From positions 675,229 through 739,228 of the forward strand of contig NZ_DAQC01000001.1 in NCBI RefSeq assembly GCF_002502735.1: DNA of 64,000 nt, read 5' to 3'. The position numbers were made by a program, and so were the translations under genes. Shown here one piece after another: positions 26,916 through 35,295 of the stretch (the first letter of the stretch is position 1; each line of letters opens with the position of its first letter). Source of the stretch: Methanoregula sp. UBA64. GTDB taxonomy: Archaea > Halobacteriota > Methanomicrobia > Methanomicrobiales > Methanospirillaceae. The notes beneath the pieces are model-generated. The model was not told the origin of the DNA, ran no database searches, and worked only from the letters and a program-made list of their open reading frames with translations.

Positions 26916-27398
26916 TCACTTCCGGACCGTGTACCCGTGTCCGGTCAGCACCCGGATAACCAGCTCGTCCCACCGTGCATCGTCCGGTTCCTTTACCGGA
27001 TCAATGCACTTTTCAAAGATCGTTGTCACGAACGGGTCTTCCGAGCAGAGATACCGCGCAAACATGATCCGGCCGGCACGCCGTCCGTTCCGGTTCACGA
27101 TCAGCATCCGCCAGCATCCATAATCGCGGCAGATATCCGGCCGGGTGAGGTGGACCGTGCAGAACGCTTTTTCCGAGCCCGGCTGGTGCCGGAAGAAGGG
27201 GCAGGCTTCGGGGAGCTTCGCAAAGATGCTCTTGTCATCATAGAGTGCGTGCTTGTCCGGGTCAACGGTCACAAGATCGGACTCGTTTGTGTACCGGTTG
27301 AAGACCACGAACTCGTAATTGCCATGGTCTTTTGCAATACTGTGGACAAGCCCGAGATGGCTGCAACACTCCCCGCACTGTTCGCAGTCAAAAGCCAA
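26916..27398 (-). CDS. YkgJ-type cysteine cluster protein
   Basis: 160 residues. The N-terminal CEQCGECC motif (5-12) with later conserved Cys residues (ACPF, FCTVH, ICRDYGC) defines the CxxCxxxCC Fe/Zn-chelating cluster family. Function is unknown; members are thought to bind Fe-S or zinc. It is separated from the K+ channel by 84 bp and reads the same way. Confidence 0.8.
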   Translation of the reverse strand: MAFDCEQCGECCSHLGLVHSIAKDHGNYEFVVFNRYTNESDLVTVDPDKHALYDDKSIFAKLPEACPFFRHQPGSEKAFCTVHLTRPDICRDYGCWRMLIVNRNGRRAGRIMFARYLCSEDPFVTTIFEKCIDPVKEPDDARWDELVIRVLTGHGYTVRK

Positions 27399-27482
27399 CC
27401 GGTTACCCTCCCGTAAAAAGGGATGTACGTTCCTATCGGATAAGTGTGCCTCCTGGAACCGGACAGCGGGGGTAAGGGCGAC

Positions 27483-28400
27483 TCAGGATCCCGGCGGGGA
27501 ATTTTGTTCCTGCTGGCCCGGGGAAGTATCCGGAGGCGGCGTATCGGGATCCAGCTTGTTCCCCGCGGCATCGTGGCGTTTCCCGCAGTACGGGCAGACG
27601 TACTCCATCTTCTGCCGCCGTTCGTTGATCACATCGATAAACCCGGAAGCAAAGATACCGGTCGGCAGCGCGAAAACCCCGATTCCGATAATAAGAACAA
27701 TCCCGCCAAAGAACTGCCCGAGCGGGGTTATGGGATACACGTCGCCGTACCCCACCGTAGCAAGAGTCACGATCCCCCACCACATTGCATGCGGGATGTC
27801 CGGGAACTTATCCGGCTGGGCCTCGTGCTCGACTGTGTACATCAGGCTTGACGAGAAGACCAGTACGATAAGCAGGATAAAGAGCGCAAGGAGGATCTCC
27901 TCTTTTTTGTTGACGATCACCCGCTGGAAGGTCTTTGCCGCTTCCGAATACCTCCCGATCTTGAGGATCCGCACCAGGCGCATGAGCCGGAGGGCCCGCA
28001 GCATCCGGAGATCGACCGGGATGAACATCGGCAGGTAAAACGGCAGGATGGCAAGCAGGTCGATGATGGACATGGGGGTGAGCGCGAACCGGGCGCGGCC
28101 GGTCACCACGGATGAAAATTTCGGGTTGAGCGTGCAGGTCCAGAGACGGAGAATGTATTCAATAGTAAAGATCAGCACAGAGACGACATCGATCGTTACA
28201 AAGACCGGGTTATAGAGTGCCGCAAGACCTGCTACGGATTCGAGGATTACTACCGAGATGTTGAGGACAATGAGCACGCTCATGAAGATGTTGAAGCGCG
28301 GAGCCCATACGCTGGGGTGCGGACTCTCTTCGATGATATCGAAGACCCGGCGCCGAACCGATTCAACTCTGGCAGAAAAAGAGGCGTGTTCTTCCGGCAA
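27483..28400 (-). CDS. Voltage-gated potassium channel
   Basis: 305 residues of six-helix Kv architecture. S1-S3 at about 35-150, S4 with regularly spaced Arg (MLRALRLMRLVRILKIGRY), S5, pore loop with the K+ filter TVGYGD near residue 217, and S6. The cytoplasmic tail contains a CPYCGK Cys pair and a Pro/Asp-rich end. It resembles KvAP-type archaeal channels. A TATA (TTTATAAA on the minus strand, about 28455-28463) lies upstream. Confidence 0.9.
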   Translation of the reverse strand: MPEEHASFSARVESVRRRVFDIIEESPHPSVWAPRFNIFMSVLIVLNISVVILESVAGLAALYNPVFVTIDVVSVLIFTIEYILRLWTCTLNPKFSSVVTGRARFALTPMSIIDLLAILPFYLPMFIPVDLRMLRALRLMRLVRILKIGRYSEAAKTFQRVIVNKKEEILLALFILLIVLVFSSSLMYTVEHEAQPDKFPDIPHAMWWGIVTLATVGYGDVYPITPLGQFFGGIVLIIGIGVFALPTGIFASGFIDVINERRQKMEYVCPYCGKRHDAAGNKLDPDTPPPDTSPGQQEQNSPPGS

Positions 28401-28494
28401 ACAGGGTCATCCCCGGAGCTCTATGCAGTAACCATCCGGTGGGCATTTCATCCTTTTATAAATTTTTAGCCGGGTAAAAACACAGGCTCACAGG

Positions 28495-28531
28495 TTTTAT
28501 ACCGGTACACGACAAATGAATCATGATTCAT
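28495..28531 (+). promoter_or_regulatory. Promoter with 16-bp palindrome over the start codon
   Basis: TTTTATAC at 28495-28502 is the TATA box, with transcription expected at about 28527-28530. ATGAATCATGATTCAT at 28516-28531 is a perfect 16-bp palindrome covering this start and the first two bases of the ATG at 28530. It is a likely repressor operator on a leaderless gene. Confidence 0.65.
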
Positions 28532-29453
28532 GGATATCCTTTCGATCATTCTCATCATTGCCGGCCTCTGCCTGTTCGAGACGATTACAAGCATCGATAA
28601 TGCCATTATCAATGCGGAAGTCCTCTCAACGATGTCAGAGAAGGCCCGCCGCTGGTTTTTGATCTGGGGGCTGCTCTTTGCGGTCTTTATCATCCGGGGC
28701 GTACTCCCCTGGCTGATTGTCTGGATGTCCACGCCGTCCCTCGGGCCGGTGGGTGCACTTACCGCCACCTTCTCCAGCGATCCTGCCGTAGTTGCGGCAA
28801 TCGAACAGTCCGCCCCCATCCTCCTGATCGGCGGCGGCACGTTCCTAGTCTTCCTCTTCTTCCACTGGCTTTTCCTGGAAGACAAGAACTTCGGCCTGCG
28901 GGGAGAGCGGTTCTTTGCAGCAAAGGGGGTCTGGTTCTTTGCCATTGTGTCCATCCTCCTTGCCGGGATTGTCTGGCTGGCACTCGGCAAAAACCCGATG
29001 ATGGCGTTTGGTGCGGTGATAGGATCCACGGCATTCTTTATCGTCCACGGGTTCCGGCAGAATGCGGAGGAGCAGGAACGCAGGATGGTCTCGGGAGACC
29101 TCTCCGATATCAGCAAGATATTCTATCTCGAGATCATCGATGCAACGTTCTCAATCGACGGGGTGCTCGGGGCATTCGCATTCACGATGGCGGTTCCGCT
29201 CATCATTATCGGGAACGGGATCGGGGCACTTATCGTTCGGGAGATCACGGTCAGGAACGTGGACTCGATCAAGAAATACCGGTACCTCAAGAACGGGGCA
29301 ATGTATTCGATCTTCTGTCTGGGCATCATCATGATCCTCGACAGTTTCGGCTTTGAGATTCCCAGTTTCATATCGCCGATCATCACGTTCGGCGTGGTCG
29401 GTTATTTCCTGTATATGTCCATCAGGGCCATGCCAAAAGGGGAGCCTGCTTAA
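28530..29453 (+). CDS. TerC/DUF475 family integral membrane protein
   Basis: 307 residues with about eight hydrophobic helices. The ends carry the conserved acidic motifs of the family: ETITSIDNAIIN near 17-28 and EIIDATFSIDGVLGAFAF near 204-221, whose Asp residues are thought to bind metal. TerC relatives export manganese or act in tellurite resistance; DUF475 members are uncharacterised. Predicted leaderless, see the palindrome at its start. Confidence 0.88.
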   Translation: MDILSIILIIAGLCLFETITSIDNAIINAEVLSTMSEKARRWFLIWGLLFAVFIIRGVLPWLIVWMSTPSLGPVGALTATFSSDPAVVAAIEQSAPILLIGGGTFLVFLFFHWLFLEDKNFGLRGERFFAAKGVWFFAIVSILLAGIVWLALGKNPMMAFGAVIGSTAFFIVHGFRQNAEEQERRMVSGDLSDISKIFYLEIIDATFSIDGVLGAFAFTMAVPLIIIGNGIGALIVREITVRNVDSIKKYRYLKNGAMYSIFCLGIIMILDSFGFEIPSFISPIITFGVVGYFLYMSIRAMPKGEPA

Positions 29454-29491
29454 TCCTTCAGGGCAGGCTTTTCCCGGGTTTTAAAGAGATT

Positions 29492-30298
29492 TCACTTCGA
29501 TCCGTAGGAGCGTACGTGGTCCCGGACGCGCCGGTACGGCGCCGATGCCGGGCTCTTATCGTCATACATCTTCATATCCTCCCGTCCGTACTGCCCGCGG
29601 TCTTTTCCCACGGGACAGACCTTGATGCAGCACCCGCAGGGTGAGAGGGAGCGGTTGAAGAGTTCTTCGGACCGGATGGCGCAGGCAGTTTTGTCGGTAA
29701 GTCCCTGAGGATAATTTTCTTCGCGGACCGCGTGGACCGGGCAGATCCTGGCGCAGCGCAGGCACCGGATACAGAGAGGGTCTTCGAGAACCGGATCCGC
29801 CGGAAGCTCTGCGGAGGTCAGGACCGATGTGAACCGTACGCGTGGACCGTACTCCGGGGTAAGGAGCATGTTATTGACGCCGAAATTCCCAAGGCCGGCA
29901 CAGTACGCCGCATGACGGTGGGAGAAGAACGCAGCCGGTCTCTCCTTTAGGATACCTATCGATCCATAGCCGTCGCGGGGGATCGAAACCGAAGGATATC
30001 CTTTTTCGGTAAGGAAGGTGGCAAGACGGTACCCGCAGGAATCGAGTTCGGTATTGATCGTCCGGTAGAGTTCGTGGTACCAGATGGAAGGAGCAGTGTC
30101 GATAACCGGGAGACTGACGGGAAAGCCGATCACGATCACGGTCTTTGTTTCAGGAAAAATACGATCCGGCCGGAACGCTTCGGGAACCCAGGGTTCAAAC
30201 GGCGGATTGTTCCAGCGGTCCGCTGCGGCAAATCCCACGAGCGGGATGTCCATGCCGCTGCATTTCCTGATAACCTGCCGCCGCAGGATCGTGCTCAT
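29492..30298 (-). CDS. Epoxyqueuosine reductase-like 4Fe-4S protein
   Basis: 268 residues. The N-terminal part resembles the cobalamin-binding region of QueG-type proteins (TVIVIGFPVSL, HHxYAAYC-type GLGNFGVNNMLLTPEYGPRVRF). Two ferredoxin cysteine clusters follow: CIRCLRCARICP and CGCCIKVCP. It is shorter than QueG (about 350-380 residues) and lacks the C-terminal HEAT repeats. Queuosine is not an archaeal modification, so the substrate is open; it may be a redox or corrinoid-linked protein. Confidence 0.75.
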   Translation of the reverse strand: MSTILRRQVIRKCSGMDIPLVGFAAADRWNNPPFEPWVPEAFRPDRIFPETKTVIVIGFPVSLPVIDTAPSIWYHELYRTINTELDSCGYRLATFLTEKGYPSVSIPRDGYGSIGILKERPAAFFSHRHAAYCAGLGNFGVNNMLLTPEYGPRVRFTSVLTSAELPADPVLEDPLCIRCLRCARICPVHAVREENYPQGLTDKTACAIRSEELFNRSLSPCGCCIKVCPVGKDRGQYGREDMKMYDDKSPASAPYRRVRDHVRSYGSK

Positions 30299-30522
30299 GG
30301 ATCAACGATTGCATCATGGAGGATAAGAGAGTTTGTTTATGGGACGCTTTTTTGTCTCCGCCGCCGCTCTCAGGGAGAATGCCGGTGCCGGAAATACCCG
30401 ATTTACAAAAAAGTCCCTGAGATCCGTGGTATCGAACTGTCACAGCCCCGGTGATGGATCCCGGTATGAATGTCAGATATGCCGGAGATATGCGATTATT
30501 CAGGAACTGCGCTGACCCGAAC

Positions 30523-30553
30523 TTTAATACAGGGCATTCTCACCAGTACTGGT
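30523..30553 (+). promoter_or_regulatory. Promoter with 12-bp palindrome at the transcription start
   Basis: TTTAATAC (30523-30530) is the TATA box. ACCAGTACTGGT at 30542-30553 is a perfect 12-bp palindrome ending one base before the ATG at 30555, where the leaderless transcript should begin. Likely operator. Confidence 0.6.
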
Positions 30554-30554
30554 A

Positions 30555-31451
30555 ATGCAGTACCCATTTGGCATTCACATGAAAGGCGGGGTGATCACCG
30601 AGCGTAACCCCGATCTCGTTACCGTCCGGGTCCGGGCTCCCGCCGGGGCACTGACTGCCGAACAGCTGCGGGGCATTGCGAGGATCGCAAAGAGGTACGG
30701 TGCCGGTACGGTACACTGTTCCACCCGCCAGACGATCGAGATCCCGCATGTCGACCCGGCGCGGCTTAAACGGATGGCAGTCCAGCTCGAAAAGAACGGG
30801 ACACCGGTCGGGTCTGAAAAGGACGAGGTCGTCAATATCATCTCCTGCCCCGGTACCGAACGCTGCAAGTTTGCCAATATCGAGACTATCCCGCTTGCAA
30901 AAAAGATCGATGCAAGCCTTTTCGGGAAGGCGATGCCGGTCAAGATGCGTATCGCGATCTCCGGCTGCCCGAACGCCTGCACGAGCCCGATGTTAAACGA
31001 GATCGGGATTATTGGGAGGATCCGCCCGATCCGAACGCCCGGCCTCTGTACGGGATGCGGGTCCTGTGTCTATTACTGTAAGGAAGAAGCCATAAAGATC
31101 CGGAACGGGATCTCCGAATTGAACGACGAGACCTGTATCCAGTGCGGGATGTGTGTCAAGTCCTGTTCGTTTAACCTGCTCAAATCGCTTCATACCCATT
31201 ACCTCATAACGGTTGGCGGGCGGCGGGGACGCCATCCGAAGGTGGGCAGGGAACTTTTGACGGTGGAGACCGAGGAGCAGGTACTCTTTGCGGTGAACCG
31301 GATCATCGACTGGGTGTACCGCAGGGCATGGAGCGGGAGACTGCTCTCCGAGCAGCTCGATGAACTGGAGTTCAGCGCCTTCCGTGAAGAGATGTTAAAA
31401 AGCGTCCCGAAGGCTCTGGCAGCGGGGCATGGAAAGAGTGCCAAACCATAA
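30555..31451 (+). CDS. Small sulfite/nitrite reductase-like siroheme Fe-S protein
   Basis: 298 residues. An N-terminal nitrite/sulfite reductase half-domain (STRQTIEIPHVD) is followed by the siroheme/4Fe-4S binding cysteines CPGTERCKF and SGCPNACTSP, then a two-cluster ferredoxin domain (CTGCGSCVYYC and CIQCGMCVKSC). It is the minimal Dsr-like type found in methanogens, much smaller than Fsr. The substrate (sulfite, nitrite or another) cannot be read from sequence. Leaderless promoter with palindrome just upstream. Confidence 0.85.
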   Translation: MQYPFGIHMKGGVITERNPDLVTVRVRAPAGALTAEQLRGIARIAKRYGAGTVHCSTRQTIEIPHVDPARLKRMAVQLEKNGTPVGSEKDEVVNIISCPGTERCKFANIETIPLAKKIDASLFGKAMPVKMRIAISGCPNACTSPMLNEIGIIGRIRPIRTPGLCTGCGSCVYYCKEEAIKIRNGISELNDETCIQCGMCVKSCSFNLLKSLHTHYLITVGGRRGRHPKVGRELLTVETEEQVLFAVNRIIDWVYRRAWSGRLLSEQLDELEFSAFREEMLKSVPKALAAGHGKSAKP

Positions 31452-31578
31452 TTGCTGATGTTCATCCGGCAGATAATCTGCCCGCTCTTTTTTAGGATAC
31501 AGCCGGTAACGCGGACTTTTCTAGAAACATTCCCGCGTACAAGGTAAAACCCGGCACCCTGCGAACCTCTCCTCTTTC

Positions 31579-32547
31579 TCATTCCACCGACCCGTACCGG
31601 GTCTCATATCCCCTTGCAATAACTGCCGCGCCAAGGAGGGGGGCCTTCCCGGCAAGGGGACTTGTCACGATCCTTGGTTCCGGCAGGTACCGGTCCATGA
31701 ACTCCAGGATTGGCGGGATGATGAGATCGGGGTTCCTGAGGGCCACAGAGCCGTCAAGGACAATGGTGTCCGGGTCGTAGGCCACGATGATGTCCGAGAT
31801 GCCCCGGGCATTGATTCGCCCGAGCTCGCGGACAAACGGGTGGGAAACGGGATCGCGCTCCTTTCGTATTCCTGCAAAGATCTCCTCCGCAGAGTTCACC
31901 GGTGCACCGCCAGCCCCGTTCTTCTCCTGCCATGCCCGGTAGAACCGGGGCAGGAACCGGCCTGAGGCATACCCTTCCCAGTGGCCCCGGCCCCCGCACC
32001 CGCAGACCAGATCGTATTTTTCGTCTACGAATACATGTCCGATCTCGCCGGCATTCCCGTCACGGCCAAGGATCACCGTTCCTTTCGAGAGGATCCCGGC
32101 GCCGATGCCGGTCGAGAGCGTTACGTACACGAAGTTGTCGGAGTTCTTCCCTTCGCCAAAGTATGCCTCGCCCAGGAGCCCGGTGCAGCAGTCATTTGCA
32201 AGGTACACCGGAAGACCAAACGCTTCAGACAGCGGGCCGGCAAGAGGGACAACATCCAGCGGGATATTGGGGGGCCGGACAATTGAGGTGCGGGTTCTGT
32301 CAACCGGTCCCGCAGCCCCGATGCCGATGCCTGTGATCCGCGACAGGCCGCGATCCGGTCCGAGCGCCCGGATCTCCCGGATGATCTGATCGGTGATGAC
32401 CCGTGCATCGGGTATTTCTGCCGGGAGCCGGGTGGACCGGGTTTTAAAAATCTGACCGCGGATGTCGACAAGGCCGACCCGCAGGTTGGTGGCCCCGAGA
32501 TCTACTGCAATGGCAAAATCCCCTGTATCGCCCGTCCCGGAAGTCAT
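31579..32547 (-). CDS. ROK family sugar kinase
   Basis: 322 residues. ATP-binding DLGATNLRVG (17-26), a GIGIGAAGPVD loop, catalytic-Asp region VYLANDCC and the ROK zinc motif CGCGGRGHWEGYASG, in which His replaces one of the usual Cys. It probably phosphorylates glucose or a related sugar (glucokinase). ROK repressors carry an N-terminal HTH, which is absent here. A 14-bp perfect palindrome lies 24 bp upstream. Confidence 0.88.
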   Translation of the reverse strand: MTSGTGDTGDFAIAVDLGATNLRVGLVDIRGQIFKTRSTRLPAEIPDARVITDQIIREIRALGPDRGLSRITGIGIGAAGPVDRTRTSIVRPPNIPLDVVPLAGPLSEAFGLPVYLANDCCTGLLGEAYFGEGKNSDNFVYVTLSTGIGAGILSKGTVILGRDGNAGEIGHVFVDEKYDLVCGCGGRGHWEGYASGRFLPRFYRAWQEKNGAGGAPVNSAEEIFAGIRKERDPVSHPFVRELGRINARGISDIIVAYDPDTIVLDGSVALRNPDLIIPPILEFMDRYLPEPRIVTSPLAGKAPLLGAAVIARGYETRYGSVE

Positions 32548-32570
32548 GGTATTTTCCTGCTATACCGGCG

Positions 32571-32584
32571 ACGTGCCGGCACGT
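32571..32584 (-). promoter_or_regulatory. 14-bp palindrome upstream of ROK kinase
   Basis: ACGTGCCGGCACGT is a perfect 14-bp palindrome 24-37 bp before the kinase ATG, just downstream of the TSS expected from an AT-rich box near 32612-32620 on the minus strand. Likely an operator. Confidence 0.5.
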
Positions 32585-32657
32585 GTCTGTCTCCCGGAAA
32601 TGATAGTCCTGTAAGGATGTTAAAATGATGCGTGGACGACCGCCCGGGCGCAGGTGC

Positions 32658-32696
32658 TAAATACCAAAACATGCACACGTACTGACTGACCAGTCA
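32658..32696 (+). promoter_or_regulatory. Operon promoter with TetR-type operator
   Basis: TAAATAC (32658-32664) is the TATA box. TGACTGACCAGTCA at 32683-32696 has perfect TGACT/AGTCA arms, overlapping the expected transcription start (about 32685-32690). The fourth gene of the operon codes for a TetR regulator, so this is a good candidate autoregulatory operator. Confidence 0.65.
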
Positions 32697-32716
32697 ATTT
32701 ATGAAAAGGTGATATG

Positions 32717-33955
32717 ATGCTGTACCGTACCGTCCCAAAGACCGGCGATAAACTCTCCATCCTCGGCTTCGGCTGCATGCGCTTCCCGTCAAAATCCGGC
32801 CGGGTTGACGAGGAACGGGCCATCCGCCAGATCCGGCTTGCCATTGATTCCGGGGTAAACTACCTCGACACGGCCCCGGCATACCATTTCGGCAAAAGCG
32901 AGCAGATCTTAGGAAAGGCCCTCCGCGACGGCTACCGGGAGAAAGTGAGGATCGCGACAAAACTCCCCCACTGGGAGGTGCGCGACGCTTCCGACATGGA
33001 CCGGATCCTCACCCGGCAGCTGGCAACGCTCGGGACCGACCGCATCGACTACTACCTGCTCCACAGCATGACCGGCGAGAGCTGGAAGAAGATGCGGGAC
33101 CTTGGAGTGCTCGCGTTCCTTGACCGGGCAAAAAAGGATGGCCGGATCATACATGCCGGCTTCTCGTTCCACGGGAAGTTGCCGGATTTCAAGGAGATCG
33201 TGGACGCGTACGACTGGCAGTTCTGCCAGATCCAGTACAATTTCCTCGACGAGAATAACCAGGCCGGGACCGAGGGGCTCCGGTACGCAGCGGAAAAAAA
33301 CCTTGCCGTGATGGTGATGGAACCCCTGAGGGGAGGCAACCTTGCCGGGCCGGTGCCGGATGAAATTAAAAAGATCTGGGACGAGGCCCCGGAGAAACGG
33401 TCGCCGGCAGAATGGGGCCTGCGCTGGGTCTGGGACCATCCGGAAGTCACGGTCGTCCTCTCGGGAATGAACGACGAGGCCAATATCGATGAGAACATCC
33501 GTGCGGCAGATTCCGCTCTCCCCGGATCGCTCTCCCCGGACGACCGTGCCCGGATCGACCGGGTCAGGGATACCTACAAACGGCTTATGAAGGTCGGATG
33601 CACGGGCTGCGGCTACTGCATGCCCTGTCCCTTTGGTGTCGATATCCCCGGCTGTTTTGCGCTCTACAATGCCCGCCACCTCTTCCCGAAGGACCGGAGC
33701 ACGAAGTTCCATTATTTCGGGCGGCACGGGGGCCTGATCGGCGATGTCTCGTATGCCGGGCTCTGCCGGCAGTGCGGGAAGTGCGCAAAGGCCTGCCCCC
33801 AGCACCTGCCGATCCCGCAGCTCTTAAAGGACGTGAAGTCGGAGATGGAGGGAGGGATGACGGTCATCGTCCCGGTACTCAAAGGGGGACTCTGGTGCAT
33901 GAACCGGGTGGCAAAGGTCCGGGCGTTCTTTTTGGGGGGGAAGACCCGTGACTGA
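32717..33955 (+). CDS. Aldo/keto reductase with C-terminal 4Fe-4S domain
   Basis: 412 residues. The ATG at 32717 is preferred because GGTGA (32708-32712) lies 4 nt upstream; ATG 32714 is too close. An aldo/keto reductase TIM barrel (LGFGCMRFP, Asp-Tyr catalytic region NYLDTAPAYHFG, Lys in ATKLPHW) is followed by a ferredoxin-like tail with CTGCGYCMPC and CRQCGKCAKACP (about 294-365). Fe-S linked AKRs (COG1453 type) occur in anaerobes. First gene of the operon; its stop overlaps the next start by 8 bp. Confidence 0.9.
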   Translation: MLYRTVPKTGDKLSILGFGCMRFPSKSGRVDEERAIRQIRLAIDSGVNYLDTAPAYHFGKSEQILGKALRDGYREKVRIATKLPHWEVRDASDMDRILTRQLATLGTDRIDYYLLHSMTGESWKKMRDLGVLAFLDRAKKDGRIIHAGFSFHGKLPDFKEIVDAYDWQFCQIQYNFLDENNQAGTEGLRYAAEKNLAVMVMEPLRGGNLAGPVPDEIKKIWDEAPEKRSPAEWGLRWVWDHPEVTVVLSGMNDEANIDENIRAADSALPGSLSPDDRARIDRVRDTYKRLMKVGCTGCGYCMPCPFGVDIPGCFALYNARHLFPKDRSTKFHYFGRHGGLIGDVSYAGLCRQCGKCAKACPQHLPIPQLLKDVKSEMEGGMTVIVPVLKGGLWCMNRVAKVRAFFLGGKTRD

Positions 33956-34640
33956 ACCAGTCCCGCCGGACCGCGCGCTCGTCCGCCCGATCAAACTCGG
34001 CCATGCAAACGCCTTTCTTATCCGGGGAAAGCGCCCGGTCCTTGTCGATACCGGCCTCCCCGGGAATACCCCGGCGATCCTTGCAGTCTTAAAAGAAGAG
34101 GGGTACAGCCCGTGGGATCTCGGCCTCATCATCATCACCCATGCCCATATCGATCATTTCGGGAACGCAGGCGCCCTTGCCGGGGCAACGGGAGCCCCGG
34201 TGCTTGTCCATTCCCTGGAGGCAGAAGCCCTTTCCCGCGGCGAGAGCCTCCCGGCGGTGCCGGCATCGTTTACCGGGAAGGTCATGCGGTTTATGATAGG
34301 GAAACATGCCCCGCGGCCGGAGCTTGGGATAAAAGCCGTGATCCGGCTCGATGCCCCGTACCGGCTCGATGCATTCGGGATCGACGGGGAGATCCTCCCG
34401 ACCCCGGGCCACACGAAAGGATCGCTCTCGGTGATGCTCGGGACAGGCGAGGCGATAGTCGGCGATCTCGTGATGGGGATGGTATTGGCCCACAAGGCGA
34501 CCCTTCCCCACTTTGCCGAAGACAGTGAAGATGTGAAAAAGAGCATCAGGACGGTCATGGAAAAAAAGCCCGCGATCGTCTACACCGGCCATGGCGGGCC
34601 GGTCTCCTGCCAGGACCTTGAAGCGCTTATTCCGGGGTGA
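33948..34640 (+). CDS. Metallo-beta-lactamase fold hydrolase
   Basis: 230 residues with the metal motif THAHIDHFG (about 63-71), the His of GHTKGS and the Asp of IVGDLVMG, a glyoxalase II-like fold. Substrate unknown. It overlaps the aldo/keto reductase gene and is followed after 4 bp by the TetR gene, so it belongs to the same co-expressed set, possibly detoxification. Confidence 0.88.
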   Translation: MTEPVPPDRALVRPIKLGHANAFLIRGKRPVLVDTGLPGNTPAILAVLKEEGYSPWDLGLIIITHAHIDHFGNAGALAGATGAPVLVHSLEAEALSRGESLPAVPASFTGKVMRFMIGKHAPRPELGIKAVIRLDAPYRLDAFGIDGEILPTPGHTKGSLSVMLGTGEAIVGDLVMGMVLAHKATLPHFAEDSEDVKKSIRTVMEKKPAIVYTGHGGPVSCQDLEALIPG

Positions 34641-34644
34641 CCGG

Positions 34645-35295
34645 ATGGATCGTGCAGCAGACAAGCGGGAAGCAATCTTAAAAACCGCCCTCCGGCTCTT
34701 TACCGAACGGGGCTTTTACGGTACGCCGACATCCTTGATCTCGCGGGAGGCGGGTGTTGCAACCGGCACGCTCTTTTTTTACTTTGCCACAAAAGAGGAA
34801 CTTATCGATACCCTGTACCGGCAGGTCAAGGCAGCGGCGGCAGCGGCATTAAAAAACGGGGTTGACCGCGAACCGGACGTGGAGATGAAAATCAAAAGGG
34901 TCGGGGCAAATGCCCTCGACTGGGCAATCTCGCACCCGGACGAGTTCCGGTTCATGGAGCAGTTCGCCCACTCGCCTTTTGTCTCCACGACAGCGCACGA
35001 AGAGGGGATGTCGCACTTTGCCTTCCTTGCCGAACTCATGGACGAAGGGATCCGCACCGGTGCCCTGCGCGAATGCGATACCTGGCTGCTCTGCTCGGTG
35101 CTCGCCTCATCGTTCACGGGCCTTGCGGCGCGGATCATGGCCGCGACCGGTGAAAAAGAACGAGAGATCCTGACAGAACAGGGACTGTGCTTTATCTGGA
35201 ACGGGATTGCGGCTCAACCGGGCGGTACAGGGAAACGGACAACAAAGGAACACACAGGAAAACAGGAAAAACGATCAACAGGGAGCAGGAAATGA
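34645..35295 (+). CDS. TetR family transcriptional regulator
   Basis: 216 residues from ATG 34645, preceded by GGGTGA; an upstream in-frame start at 34591 lies inside the previous gene. N-terminal HTH ALRLFTERGFYGTPTSLISREAGVATGTLFFYFATKEEL is a typical TetR domain, with a helical ligand-binding C-terminal region and a hydrophilic tail. It probably represses its own operon through the TGACT/AGTCA operator at 32683. Its stop overlaps the start of the ABC ATPase gene (ATGA). Confidence 0.9.
   Translation: MDRAADKREAILKTALRLFTERGFYGTPTSLISREAGVATGTLFFYFATKEELIDTLYRQVKAAAAAALKNGVDREPDVEMKIKRVGANALDWAISHPDEFRFMEQFAHSPFVSTTAHEEGMSHFAFLAELMDEGIRTGALRECDTWLLCSVLASSFTGLAARIMAATGEKEREILTEQGLCFIWNGIAAQPGGTGKRTTKEHTGKQEKRSTGSRK

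Noticed and set aside
29492..30298. Queuosine biosynthesis gene
   Set aside because: Archaea use archaeosine and the protein is too short; only the Fe-S/cobalamin-like similarity is supported.
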